DNA of 64,000 nt from Hypericum androsaemum (lineage: Eukaryota; Streptophyta; Magnoliopsida; Malpighiales; Hypericaceae): NCBI GenBank assembly GCA_963995505.1, contig OZ023182.1, positions 9,168,707 to 9,232,706 on the forward strand, written 5' to 3'. The notes under the pieces are model-generated. The model did no database searches. It saw nothing but the letters and a program-made list of their open reading frames with translations, and was not told where the DNA came from. Both the position numbers and the translations under genes were made by a program. Each line of letters opens with the position of its first letter. The first letter of the stretch is position 1. This document shows, one piece after another, positions 11,869-23,651 of the stretch.

Positions 11869-12241
11869 GGGACCAGATTTGGTTCTGGAGGCCAAATCCA
11901 ACACGGTGTTGGAGGATTTTTATTGAAGGACATGTAGGGATTATTTTGCAAAAACGCGAAAATACGGGGGGCAAAATGAAAAAAGCCCACAACCATTGAA
12001 TTTTAACTGGGTAAACCATTGAATCTTAACTGGGTAAACCATTGAATCGTAACTGGGTAATTGGGACGGTCCCGACTTATCCGGGATGAGAAAAAACAGA
12101 CCATTGAATCGTAACTGGGTAGACCATTTAATCATAACTAAGTGAACCATTGAATCATAACTGAATCATAACTGAATCAACTATTGAATCGTCCAGGACG
12201 GTCCTCGTTGGATTTGGCCTTCTAGGATCAAATCCGCTCCC
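11869..12241. mobile_element. MITE with near-perfect target duplication and internal 22-bp repeats
   Basis: The left end GGGACCAGATTTGGTTCTGG and, from the right, GGGAGCGGATTTGATCCTAG are inverted repeats that continue with AGGCCAAATCCAAC on both sides (about 38 bases). Flanks are GCTAATAAT (11860-11868) and GCTAAATAAT (12242-12251), an imperfect 9-10 base target duplication. Inside, CCATTGAATCGTAACTGGGT recurs five or more times with variants. The element is 373 bp and non-coding. Confidence 0.8.
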
Positions 12242-12251
12242 GCTAAATAAT

Positions 12252-13272
12252 ATCAACGAGCAAATGGGTAGCTAACCGTTTTTATCACTCTCAAGATGCA
12301 TGCAGTTGTTAAGCTACGAGGAGGAAGGAATGAGGAGGGTTTAACTTTTCTTTTGGTTTGCATATTTTGTATCTGGTCCATTAGGTCGACTAATTCGAAT
12401 TCGAGTCAAGTATGATTTCTAAAAAGGCGACAAAGTTCTCCCAACAAGTATTTAATGTTGCTGTGTTTCCAAGGACTCAAACTCGAAACTTGGTTAAGTT
12501 AGAACAATTTCATCATCCGTTGATATTGGTGGATGAAAGTTTAGCTATACCTGAACCCACTTGCACTGTATTAACTAAAGACATGTTAATTAGTGTACAG
12601 TTGTGGGATGCAGTAGATAGGGGGACCTGTACTCCAATTGCTTAGGGAAAAGGGTTTCCTTTTCCGAGTTCAGCGACTAATCTACAGTATCCGGGACCAT
12701 TAGTTCCTTTTATGGAAAAGCAGGACTCTTCGGCTTCCAAGAGCATGGACCACCAAGTTTTTCTTACCAAGTTTCTTGATGCAGACTAAAATGAGCCTTT
12801 TGTTTCAATGGATATGGACTTTTTAAAGGGCCTTCTTGGTTGCTTGCAGGCCAAATACTTGCATAATACCCAGTGACCATTGGTGGGAGTAACTGGTTTT
12901 TTTCCCAAAAGGTTTTACCACGGTTGGGTTTTTAAAGACCGGTGGTAGCAATCTCAACAGAGGAAATTTTGCACCGTGTAGGTTGTAAATATTTACATTA
13001 ATAAAATTTTACTTATAAAAAAAATCAGAGCCAATGCTAGGACGAAGAACCTTGACAAGAATATAGCAACATCAGAGAATTGAGAACAAGAATTAACCAG
13101 ATATCAGACACTTGTATGCTTATTGTTTTTAGGAGTTACAATCTATAAAGAATGTCTTAATGTATCAGCCGAATGATCACTCAAAGGCCCGCCTTTTGCG
13201 GCTAAACGAAGTGAAATCTAAACTAGAAACTCTTGAGGACACCGGTATAAGTAGAAAATATGTATTTCTTTC
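12252..13272. other. Intergenic sequence with one unrecognised frame
   Basis: A 77-codon plus frame at 12412-12645 starts in a plausible context and shows no stop, but has no motif I recognise and no clear splice partner. The remaining sequence is AT-rich. A poly(A)-like run near 13015 may mark the end of another retroelement fragment. Confidence 0.35.
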
Positions 13273-15041
13273 TTACACTTTTTTTCTTTTGGAACTTGAA
13301 ACAAAGAAGAAGTCGTCGTCATCATCATGGTTAATTTTCTTCTTTGCTTTTACCTCGCCATTCCTTGATGCCAGCTGCTTCTTCTGGGAACTATCGGGTT
13401 TAGCAGAAGGTTTCGAAGATTTGATGGGAGTTCCCAATCTTTGCATCTTTTGCTTTCTCTGTTTCTTCTCGTATGCCCTTTTGGCCCTTTCAGGAGACAG
13501 CAAACCATGTTCCATCATCCTGACAGTTAAAATAGCACTATTAGAGCAAGAAAATCAGCCAACTTGGAAATGGAGACTTTGGGAGTTAATAGCGTCTTTG
13601 CAAATGACTCGACTCTCAACAACATTTGGGAAAGAAACAAGGAAAGACGACTGAGCAAGTAATTTCTTCACTTTCTGAGGTTGTCTTTCAAACTCAAAGT
13701 AGAGGAACTCTAGGGAGTACGAAAAACCGGTGAACCGACTATGTTCATCAATCTTAACATATGTTCAGATACAGGTCTTTGTGATTCGGAAACAGTAACA
13801 GCGAGCAACTGCTACTCAGCACAAAGCATCTTTGTGTCCCGTCAAACAATGTCAAAGGAGATCCAATTAACCTAATGTGTAGGTAATCAAATGTGACTTG
13901 TGAGGTGTCACTCATTCATTAGAGCTCAATCATTTGCAATTGCAATTGGCTATGACGACAGGAGAAATTATGTCAATCATTTGCAATTGGCAAGATGCTG
14001 ATTAGTGATTACTACTGTATCAAACATTTGCAGAAGAGCAACATACTTCACATATATTTGGCAACAAGGAAGCCAATGTTCTATGATCCACCAAAAGAGC
14101 CAGGAATGAAAAACATGACTAAACTAATCTTTCTGTTCAGGAGAGTAGTTCGGAGACAATTATTAGGCGATTGTTCATTAGGGGATTCTTTTGACAGATG
14201 TTAGAAAATTCAGGACACTTTTAAAACCTTTGCCCGTCCCTATCTTCAGAAATAACAGGATTGACACAATCATCAATGTCCCTCCTAAGCCAGCATGGCC
14301 ACATTCGCATATCAGAATTTCTAGAGCTTCTAGCAAGAGAACCGAAAAACTCACCAAAATTCTGCCATCTCACTGCTTGGTATCTGTTTCGATAGAGATT
14401 CATAGAATATCCTTAGGGGCTCTCTCTGCAAACCAAAAGAATAACAAAAATTCGACGGTGGAAGCAATTCAATGCACAACCGATCAACAAACTATGCAAC
14501 TTGTAAAATTCTACTTCAGTAACAACAAACATTGAAAGTACCTCTTCAGGAGGATCCAATTTCTGTCCAGCCAAGGAGAATACTTTCTTTACTCTACGTG
14601 TTGTGGTTGTTTTTGTCTTCGATGACCCGGAAACTGTTTTCGATTTAACCTTCATATCCAACACCAAAAATCATGAAACTCAGTTCAAGAACTCAATCCC
14701 AAATCGAATCATCCCAATTCAGATCACAACAGAATCAGTTGCCATGGAACAATCTACAATTATTGACCCAACTCTCTAATCAGCAAAATAAAAAGAACCC
14801 AGATGCCAAAATCAGCAAATTGACCAACCCATCAAGTAAAGCAACAATCTTTATGATTAAACGGAGGAAAACAAGCGAAAAGGGTCGATAAAACCTCTGT
14901 TTTATTCACAATTGAGACAGATTTCTGCTTGGAATCAGCCGATAGCCTGCTCTCCACTTTCTTAATCTTGATTGATGATGAATCACCCTGGATTGAGCTG
15001 CTCTTTAGCTTGACCGCACTGGATTTGGCCTCTGTGGCCAT
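13273..15041 (-). CDS. Lysine-rich conserved plant protein of unknown function, 190 aa
   Basis: Four minus-strand exons join in frame: 15041-14895, 14649-14542, 14425-14355 and 13519-13273, 573 bases including the stop. Introns follow GT-AG. The start is the ATG of MATEAKSS; a methionine five codons upstream is in frame but less likely. Residues 1-90 are serine/lysine-rich with SKTKTTTTRRVKKVFSLAGQ. The core is a conserved-looking block REPLRIFYESL then SEMAEFWMMEHGLLSPERA (about 86-120), followed by KRAYEKKQRKQK and a lysine-rich tail with an aspartate run and terminal SSSKRKKV. The basic clusters suggest nuclear or nucleolar location; that is inference. I recognise the core as one seen in short uncharacterised plant proteins but cannot give a function. 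The 834-bp last intron is the largest. Confidence 0.75.
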
Positions 15042-16049
15042 TATGAATCTCTTCAATTGTTGTCTCTCTTACAACCTTCTGGTCCTAAATTAACCTTATT
15101 TGGTGTTGGTCTAATAGATCAAGTGGTCCCTTAACTCAACACCATTGTAAGGAATCCTTCAAAAGCTCTGAGCTTGGAAAGACGTAGGAGGGGAATCAAA
15201 GAGAAGAAGGTAGGTAGGGAAGGAGGGAAAGGAACGATAGAACTTGCCGTTTGTTGCCGTTTAACTGCCGGTTTCCCGTTTCCCACTTCTGTTTAGGTTT
15301 TTTTTTTTGGAAATGGTGGGAAGTCCCTATATAGATACAAAAAAATCAGTACAAGAAGACATCTTATTCAAAATCCGAACTCCTATCTAGAACTCCTATC
15401 TAGAGGGTTGTGCAACCTCTCATCCTCATGACGATCGCTGCTACTACTAGTGGCCTCTGCCCTCAGAAGAGGGATCCCCTCTTTCGAGGTTACAGCCACC
15501 GGCCTCAGTAAAAATCTCATGCTGTAAAAATTCAGTGGAAAAATTTACAGGAGGAAAAGAGCACCTCGGCAAGGTCAGAATGACCGCCTTAACGTTAGAA
15601 CCGCAAGATCTGATCTCCGTAAATCATCACCGGCCGCAGAATACAACGAGAGAAGTTAACTCCCTTCGAATCATCAAGATACACCTCAAAGCAACAATCT
15701 AAAGTACATTAGAAAAAATATAATCATAAGTAATCTCCCACTTCTCTTTTAGTTAGGCTGTCATGTGCTTGCTATACGAGTTTACCTTTTCACCCCTGCT
15801 TATAGAATATTTTTTGGTTAGATAATATTCGTTATTCCGACATTTACTATATCGATAGACGAAAATGAATTGAATATTTTTTAAGGTAATTGGTTAAGAA
15901 ATATGCCTTTCGTCCCACCAAAACAACATACTTGCCCCCATAGTCAAATATGATTTTACTAGACAATATTACAACAACTTCTAAATTTGTTAATACTTTC
16001 AAGTTTCGCTCGCAGAATTAAATTTATGTTGGAGTCGAACAAAACTTTC
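15042..16049. other. Upstream region of the lysine-rich gene and intergenic DNA
   Basis: The first 250 bases contain the divergent promoter side of the lysine-rich gene. A direct repeat AACTCCTATCTAG occurs twice at about 15379-15404. A T-run at 15299-15308 followed by repeat-like sequence suggests a short retroelement end. No gene is supported. Confidence 0.4.
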
Positions 16050-17660
16050 CCTTCTTTTTTTTGGTAAGTTGAAGTATTTTATTAATATGAATAAAAAATG
16101 TACAATCCATTACGAGTGTATCTATAAAAAATACACACGGACTTACAATTCTCGCTTAAGTAACCAAATCTCAACAACATGGAAGTACATGAATGCCGAG
16201 AAAGCTTCGGATTGACTTTTTCGGCATACAACACCTCCCTATTTAACACCCATGTGATTACGGATAAAGCAGCAAGCTTTGTCCACCCAAAAACTGTGGC
16301 GATTTCGTCCACACCAGCCATTCTCTAGCGTGTGAGAGAATGGTTTGAGCAAGTAGTTTCTTGTCGCTCAATTCTCCTCGAAAGATGACTCTATTCCTGT
16401 GAAGCCAGATGCCCCATAAGATCGCTCCAAAAAGAGTTAGCCAAACTTTGTCATCCATCCCTGATCTTGCAAGGCCTTTCAAGTTTGAGAGAGCCGAGCT
16501 TAAAGATCGACAAGAACACCAGCTAAATCCAAGCAGTCCCGCAAAGTAATTCCAGATAGACCATGAGAAAGAGCAATGAAGTAACAGATGGTCATTAGTC
16601 TTATCTTCCCTCCAGCACAGTGGGCATAATGAGTCCCAAGGAAGCAGAGAGCCTCTCCTGATCAGGGCATCACGTGTTGAAAGTTTCTTTTGCACTGCAA
16701 TACAGAGAAAGTACTCAACTTTGAGTGGAGTGAGGCCAGCCCAAACTTTGCGAACCTCCAAGATGATTTCAGAGATGACAGGGACTAGAGAGCTATATAA
16801 CTTGCAGTAGATGGATTTGGTTGAGAAGTTGTCATCCGTTGACAGACTCCAGCGTAATTGATCTAGCCTCATGTTTGACATCGTGAAGCCCATCAACCTG
16901 TTTTCCAGCATCAAGACTTGTTCTTGCTCCCATTGGAATAAAGTTCGAGTCCAGGTAAGGTTCCAATTCCACTCATTGTCTGACCAGTAACCACATTCTG
17001 CCATGGTAAAATATTTTTGCATTGAGATACCAAAAAGCCAAAGGAAAGAGTGCCTTAGAGTTATTCTGTTGAGCCAGGGGTCAGTCCAAAAAAAGAAACG
17101 AGCTCCATTGCCCGCGTTGAACCGAATACCATCTCTGAACAAAGAACTCAGATCTGAATTAGCGGTCAAAGCATCACAAACAGCTGACCAAGGACCCCCT
17201 TTCTTCTCCTACAGCCTTGTTAGTGTTGAAGTATTCTTAATATTATGAATCCCTGAGATGGTGCTTGCCCACAATGATTCAGAATCTGTCAGAAATTTTC
17301 ATGCCCATTTGATGAGTAAAGCTTGATTTTTTATACATAGTTTCTCAATTCCTAGACCTCCAAGCTCTTTTGGCAAAGTCACGATCTCCCAACTAACCAT
17401 GGACCTTTTGTTGGAAACTGTAGCACCGTTCCAAAGGAACCTGCGAAACAACTTCTCAATTGAATTGACGACACTCACTGGCATACGATACAAAGAGAGG
17501 TAATAGATAGGCAAATAAGAAAGAACAGCTTTGATCAGAGTCAGTCTTCCTCCCATTGAAAGAAGACAACCGCGCCAGGAGGCAAGTCTATTTTCCACTG
17601 CATGAACAACAGGCTTCCAAAACTTAACTCTTCGCATAAAACATTTATTTCTATTTATTG
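16050..17660 (-). mobile_element. LINE fragment, reverse transcriptase C-terminus and zf-RVT
   Basis: The minus strand encodes the 3' part of a plant LINE ORF2: RRVKFWKPVVHAVENRLASW, SMGGRLTLIKAVLSYLPIYY (about 17640-17500), KELGGLGIEKLCIKNQALL (17370-17300), then NAGNGARFFFWTDPWL and the zinc-binding region SLCPLCWREDKTNDHLLLHC with ILWGIWLHRNRVIF (17130-16330). There is an in-frame TAG near 17215. The 3' end lies near 16050 next to a T-run, that is a poly(A) tail on the minus strand. The polymerase catalytic motif is missing, so this is a dead 5'-truncated copy of about 1.6 kb. Confidence 0.85.
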
Positions 17661-17779
17661 AACACCTAATTAAATTTAGATAATTCATTGCTAATTTATC
17701 TATACACTCGGTTAACAAATCCGTGGTTATTGATCTGGTAAAGGTAATAGCGAAAGGCCAATACAGAGAATGTTGATTC

Positions 17780-18240
17780 TGCTCAATGTAATTTGTGCTG
17801 CCAAATATTTTCATATCTGGACCCTTGTTTTTCCAGTACTCCAACAGAACTGGCTGACACATCCGTGCATATTGGCTACGAAAAAATCATACCTGACTCG
17901 AACTAATCTCGGAGTTTACTTCATCAGCACAGACTCGCCACTAATCTCCCTCTCATCATCTGAGACGGTCCCATTCGGAATTGACCCAAAACTGCCAAAA
18001 CCACCTTTATCTCTTTCTCTTATCTTCTCTCCAGCGGTTTCATTACCAGCATCAGCATGTGAAGAGTCACTACTGCTTATTGTCTGATGACCAATATCAT
18101 CTGTCTTGGTTGAGGTTGAGTTGATCGGAAACGAATTATTATCTATAGCATTTGAAAGGTTGAGGGATTCTTGGAAAATAATATGCTACTACTGTTGCCA
18201 CCAAACAAAATAGATGGCGATACTACACCATAAGGAAATT
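17780..18240 (-). pseudogene. Probable exostosin (GT47) relic, frameshifted
   Basis: On the minus strand at about 17905-17800 the segments FFVANMHGCV and, after a one-base shift, QPVLLEYWKNKGPDMKIFG resemble FFAGNMHGYLRPILLQHW and DPDMKIFG of the intact GT47 gene 1.9 kb away. Upstream, from about 18220 to 17930, the same frame is open and serine/aspartate-rich like the stem region of such enzymes, ending in a stop before FFVANMHG. The match ends at about 17800, near the LINE fragment. I infer a decayed tandem copy; the similarity is short, so a different exostosin paralogue as the source is equally possible. Confidence 0.55.
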
Positions 18241-18351
18241 CTCAATACTGAACCACCATAACGTGAAGCCCTTGATCCATCAGACATGGAAGCCCAGAGG
18301 GTCATCCAAAATCAACTCTCTAGACCCCAAGAAATTTTCAAAGGTTCTACC

Positions 18352-18856
18352 TAGGGGTGAGCAAAAGAACCAAAAACTATAAAATCAGATCGAACCAAAT
18401 TAAAAAATCTGGTCCAAAATCAGAACAAAAAGAATTAGTCTAAATCAGTTCTTTGTTTGCTCAAAAAATGGTTACCAGATCTGGTTCGAATTTTTTTGCA
18501 AAGAACTATAGAGAACCGGACCAAACCAAAATTTTTTGAGATAAAGATAAAAATAATTTATGAGTGATCGACATCCCCAAACAACAAATCTAAATGTCAA
18601 ATCCTAATTGACATATCTCTTCTCGGCCTCTTATCCGTCTCTCGATGCCTTTCTGAAATTCATAAACACCCATTGTTTATTTTTTTCAAACTTATGAGTA
18701 TTTCGGTCCGAACCCAGACCAAACCAAAAAAATTGATTTGGTTCTGGTCCAGAACCAATGAGCAAATGGTCTGGTCCGGATTTCATATTTTTTCTTAAAT
18801 AATTTTTGATTATTATAATTTGGTTCGAATCGATCTGGTCCATTTGCTCACCCCTA
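18352..18856. mobile_element. hAT-type MITE with perfect 8-bp target duplication
   Basis: Both ends begin TAGGGGTGAGCAAA (left TAGGGGTGAGCAAAAGAACC, right on the opposite strand TAGGGGTGAGCAAATGGACC), and the inverted similarity continues through GATCGAACCAAATT. The flanks are GTTCTACC at 18344-18351 and GTTCTACC at 18857-18864. The 8-base duplication and the TAGGGGTGAGCAA end are typical of plant hAT MITEs. The length is 505 bp, with no coding capacity. Just outside, CTAGTTCTACCATTAGTAAT occurs twice in tandem. Confidence 0.9.
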
Positions 18857-18864
18857 GTTCTACC

Positions 18865-19272
18865 ATTAGTAATCCCTAGTTCTACCATTAGTAATGCTGA
18901 AACCCGGCTTGATCAGAAAATGGAAGATCAACCAAGTGAAGTTGGACCCAACATCAACCACAGAGGAGCTGAAACAGTGTCGAAAAGTGTAATTTACAAG
19001 GTACGTGCAGGATAAAAATGGAGTGTTTGTATGTCTACAGAAAATGGGCCCTTGGTCGTTCAATTCCTACAGAAAATGGACCTGTCTTCTTTAATTTTAT
19101 CTACAGAAAACAATGGGATAATTTTTTGAGTACAAGAATCTCTGCACTTCTACCTGCCTCTATGACCTCCTTTGACGTTTCCCCAAACTAATCCTGAAGC
19201 AGGAATTGTACCAAGTACTGGATTGCCTTAAAAGTCCATTACTCTTGACAAATTTTCTGCAAACTATATGGG
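18865..19272. other. 3' flank of the glycosyltransferase gene
   Basis: This stretch holds the 3' UTR of the exostosin gene. TACAGAAAATG-type motifs recur three times (CTACAGAAAATGGGCCC, CTACAGAAAATGGACCT, CTACAGAAAACAATGGG), a small degenerate repeat. A plus frame ending at 19015 has no recognised product. Confidence 0.4.
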
Positions 19273-21614
19273 CTATGTCCTGAAGACTCTGGTGTACCAT
19301 ATTGAGTGAAGTATCATATGAAAGAGATCATACTTGACAGGCCTAGAATGCCAAAGGAAATGTTGCTGCACTTTCTTCCCTCTCATCTGCATCTGCAGAT
19401 ACCTCCTCTCCGGGATCGAAAGGAGGATGTTCTTCAAATTCGGGATATCCTTCTCCATGACGAAAACCGCAAACGACTCCCAGTTCAACATGGAAAAGAA
19501 TGGAGGAACGAAATCATCTGATATGATGACGGGTACGCACTCGTAGAAAACGGCCTCCACGACTCGCGGGCTGTTGACTTCGTAACCTTTGGCACAGATG
19601 CAGTACTTGCTGCTCTTCATGAGACGGATATAGTTCATGTTCTTCTTCGCTTTAGGCATTTGACCGAAGATTTTCATGTCCGGGTCTTTATTATCTCCCC
19701 AGTGCTGCAACAGAATCGGCCGGAGATATCCATGCATGTTACCAGCAAAGAAAGCCAGGGTTGATCTCTGAGAAGTAGGTTTGCCTCCAAGATTTTTTGT
19801 AGGGCGCTGTGGTGATCGCACAAAAGTCTCTGGCAGTGACACATCTTTCCCAATAGCGAAACCTTCCTTCACATCAGAATTGCAGAGAGCCCTTATGCAA
19901 TTACTCATATACCGTTTTGTCTCAGCTGGAGCCTTCAAAATGGTTTACCGGATAGAGTTGGTACTTAGCACAGAACGAGAGAATCCGTAACTCGTGATCT
20001 ATCAAGGAAACTAGAAATAACGATGAAAGAGGGAAGAAAAACATACCCAATCATGGCAAGCGACTAGGAAATGATCTGCTCCATCAGTTCTATTCCAGAA
20101 AGGATATTTTGCTGTAATCACGTCCAAGTAATTCTTCAAGAATTGTATGAGATTCTTATGATTGTGTGAATCTGGAACATATAGTGTCTCCTCCAAGTTT
20201 CGAGAACTGAAAGGCAAGTAAAATAAGTGGGCTTTTCTGGGATTTTTCGTGACAAACTTTTTGTTAGCCTCTATCAGTTTCATGAACCAACCCTCAGAAG
20301 CATAAATTCCTTTCAGCTCTGGCTGATGCATGATCGGCTTTTCGCCTTCCCTGTAAACATAGACTTTCAGAGTCTTTTCCATTAACTCATAGCTTCTGCA
20401 AATTTTACAAGTGGAATACTTCGGATTAGTGCCCGGTCTCTTATACAACACACCTATTTTTTACTACTGCAACATAAAGAACTGGCTCAGCTGTCTAAAT
20501 CAGTGCAATATAGTTTTCTAAGACATAATGCACTTGTCACTAGTTTACCTTTTGAACATGGAGACGTTCCTAAATAGAGGAGCATAAAGGTCCGGATTGT
20601 TGCTTGAATCTGGTGCATTTAAAATCTCCGACTTGGCGTGCAGAAGCTCGTGGTCAACAGGAGAAGACCATCTTGGTTTCTGGACACATATTCCACAAGA
20701 ACAAGTGTTTAGGCAGCTTCCAAATACAAGATCTTACTGTTGCACAAGCCAAAAAGCAGTTGTGAAGTAAATACCACTCGCTTAGGGAAAGATTGGCTTT
20801 GAAGAAGCAACTGGTTCATATCAGAGATTGTCACTACAGACGGGACAGTCATCTCGGGCAATTTCTTAGCCTCGGGAACAGAAGGCAAAAAAGTAGGCAG
20901 CAATGGTGTCAAATTGTTCCCTTGTTTCTGTAAGTTTTCCTCAGCGACAAAGCCGCCAACTGCATCTTTATCCACTGTGGATGCATTAAGTTCCACAGGC
21001 ACAACAACAGGAGTCAAACTAATAGGTGTTCCACTCACTGGAAGTGTTGTAACAGGTGATGACTCCGACATATGCGATGGTGGGACGATAGACGGAATAC
21101 CAGGATCTGCATTTTGCTTGTTGTCCCGTGGCATCAAAGTGACATTCTTCTGGGAAGAACTATGCTCAGTTTCCTCTGGGACAGATCTCTTCCCAGGACT
21201 GCCAGAAGTCTCTCTTGTCAAATCCGTACTCTTTCCACCCAACTGTTCAGGAGAAGAACCCTCACCATGGCCATCCACGCCACCAGAAGAACTGTCCACC
21301 GTTGCAGCAGCCTCCGGCGCAAGGGCATTACTTCCATCAACATCCCCGTCCTCGTAATCATTCCCTCTCCCCTGTACAACATCTCGAAACACCGGAGCAT
21401 CCGGTCCAGTCACGTTACTAATACCCGGCAAGGCAGCACGAATTCGCAAGCTACCATTCCCGGGAACCAGATCCGTGGGAGCAGCAAATAACAAACTTCT
21501 GCCATATGGCAGCTCCAAACACTGGAAGGTTACGACCACGGAGAACGCAATCCCGACAAGGGACAACAGCTTCCAGGTCTCCGGCGGGAACCAACGTCGT
21601 AATTCCCGACCCAT
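19273..21614 (-). CDS. GT47 exostosin-family glycosyltransferase, 659 aa
   Basis: Four minus-strand exons join in frame: 21614-20775, 20679-20549, 20395-20047 and 19932-19273 (1980 bases with stop). Residues about 16-36 (LLSLVGIAFSVVVTFQCLEL) form a signal anchor, so the protein should be a type II Golgi membrane protein. A serine/proline-rich stem follows to about residue 300. The exostosin domain starts at SYELMEKTLKVYVY and contains RKAHLFYLPFSSRNLEETLY, FWNRTDGADHFLVACHDW, LAFFAGNMHG, DPDMKIFGQMP, SSKYCICAKGYEVNSPRVVE and YECVPVIISDDFVPPF, the usual GT47 blocks. Members of the At5g03795-like group are 450-700 residues long, so it is full length. Family members make wall polysaccharides or glycan side chains; the donor and acceptor here are unknown. 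No disabling lesion is visible. Confidence 0.88.
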
Positions 21615-22910
21615 TCCGAAACAATCAAAATCAACAAGAAAGAACCCTCCCCAAGCTCGTCTTCAATCCCACTTCTCATATCATCTACACATACCAAAAA
21701 ACCCCATTTCCAATATCAAACCCCCGAGAGCCAATACCAAACTAAACAACCAAAATTTTCTTACACGAGAAGGACACACAAGTTAAGCCATCCTTAATTA
21801 TGCGAGTTTGGTCCGGGTTTGCGTGTTGTTATCTTCCTTCCCTTTCCTTTTATCTTTTTCTTCATAGAAAATTCAAAATAGGGGAAAGACAAGTGTGTGC
21901 CAGCCAGTTGTATAAAAGATTCTTCAGCTGACCGAACCCAGAACCCAGAACCCTTTTGTTTTTTTTTCCTTCCCTTTTCTCCTTCCAATTCCTACCGCGG
22001 TGTAAATAAAGAAGGTGAAAGGTCTGAGACGGAAAAGTTACCTTATTAAGCGGGAACTACGTCTTCGTCCTTCTCCGGGGAATTTTTACACATGGTTCAA
22101 TGATCGGAGCTCCTGTACGCCACCGTTTTGCCTCGTTTGTTTGCCTTCTCCAGTTCTTCACTGAACGCGCCGCCACTGGAACTTACCGGCCGGAAAATAG
22201 TGGGGAAAAGTTTGGTTTCGGTAACATTGAGATAAAACGGCTTTTGATTTGGTTCCGCGAGTTTTATTTACTTACCATTTAAGTGATTTGTGGGGTTTAA
22301 ACTACCATTACATAAACGTTTCAAAATAACAAATAATAATTTTCAAAAGTATCAAAATTACGAGTATTTTAGACAATATGACTTGAAAAAGAGAGAATTC
22401 TGTTACCTACACCACCACCATGGATTTTAGTTATCCAAATATGAATTTTCAGGTCATGTAGTATTATTAAATTATAAATACTAAAATAAATGTTTTACAA
22501 CATAAACTCTAGCTAAGCAATCCCGTGAAACAAACGGCGTTTTAACTTTTAACATGCGAAACGTATTTTCCATATAGATTATTAGGCAATGATCTCTTTT
22601 TTATGGAGAATTATTTGACAATAATCAGACGTCCAAGATCAATCATGGATTGTGACTCATAATTCAATTTTTTTTTTGCATGTGCAAGTCATGTATTGGG
22701 TTAAACGAGAGCAACCACGTGGCCGTCCCTTAACACGTGGGTCAGAACAATGCGCCCCTGAAATTCTGTGATCCGTCATTGCTTTTGCCGACGCATGTAT
22801 TTGGACTCGTGGATTATAATATTGTGATATAATCTCTATATCAAATCTAAAATTTTAATACATGATCCATGGATTTTCCATTTTATAAGTTTAAAATTTA
22901 TCAATAAACA
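21615..22910. other. Upstream region of the GT47 gene and intergenic sequence
   Basis: 21615-21790 is probably the 5' UTR of the minus-strand glycosyltransferase (CT/GA-rich). The rest includes a plus frame near 22100-22282 without a recognised motif, and AT-rich DNA. No further gene is supported. Confidence 0.4.
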
Positions 22911-23050
22911 CTTAGATTAACTGGTGAAGAATTGTTCTAACTTAATCATGTCTTGAGTTCGAATCCTAAGAAATGCTACAATGTTAAATATGTGTTGAGA
23001 GAGTTTTACCATCTTTCAAAAGTCCCACCTAGCTTGAATCTGGCTTAGTT
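22911..23050 (+). mobile_element. SINE-like dispersed repeat, copy 1
   Basis: The segment contains a B-box-like GAGTTCGAATCC at 22955-22966 about 40 bases after AGATTAACTGGTGAAG, and then TTAAATATGTGTTGAGAGAG and a TTTTACCATCTTTCAAAAGTCCCACC block. The same order of motifs is found at 28820-28975 and 43590-43750. The tRNA-like promoter spacing suggests a tRNA-derived SINE. The A box is poor, so the assignment is tentative. Confidence 0.45.
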
Positions 23051-23154
23051 AGCCAGTGAGCCGAATACCAGATGGTGTAAACAAAAAAAATAGTCTGTCA
23101 CTCTTGCACTTAGTAATATGAGATGCTCTAAGAAGACACATCAGACCGAAGTTT

Positions 23155-23310
23155 GCACGAGTTTTGATTCCACCAACGTGCGATGAAATGGGATTGTGCG
23201 AGCACGACAAAGGACACGTTATTGGTTTACTCAGATACCATGTTTGAATCCTTATATCCAACCAAAGTCTTAAGACGATGGATTGATAGATTTTCCACAC
23301 TTATAAATTA
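23155..23310. repeat. Dispersed repeat, related to 49975-50115
   Basis: The order CAACGTGCGATGAAATGGGAT, then AATCCTTATATCCAA, GATGGATTGATAGATTTT and CCACACTTATAAATT matches the order CAACGTGCAATGAAATGGGG, AATCCTCATATCCAA, TATGGATTGGTGAATTTTTT and ACACTTATAAAC near 50 kb. It is an old interspersed repeat without an assigned family. Confidence 0.6.
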
Positions 23311-23651
23311 GCTTGTCGTTAAATGTGAGATTCTCAACACATTATTATGGCGAGTAGATAAGTCTTTTTCAATATAAATAGGATAAATATTCATATAACC
23401 CATTTGAATTGGAAGAGGTTTCTGGCCAAAAAATTTATGGGTCATGTTCAGGTATTGGCTCAAAATCAGTATGCTGAAAGAATCTATATTTTAAAAGATT
23501 AACTTTTAGACTAGGTGACTTAGGAAACTCCATAGATGTGTAGTCCAAAAATGATTGAGAGTTGTAGTTATTACAAGGGTGCCATGGATAGAGGGGAGTG
23601 AGGTTGCACTTGGTTGCCCTTAGGCTAGCGAGTTAGTTCAGATTATTTTTT

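Noticed and set aside
12412..12645. Small protein gene of 77 codons
   Set aside because: There is no recognised motif, no supporting splice context and no promoter; it is left as an unresolved frame.
20914..21421. Several plus-strand frames over 60 codons in this region
   Set aside because: They are antisense shadows of exon 1 of the GT47 gene, which has family motifs and consistent splicing.
21911..21920. TATAAAAG motif as promoter of the GT47 gene
   Set aside because: The motif is on the plus strand, opposite to the gene's direction.
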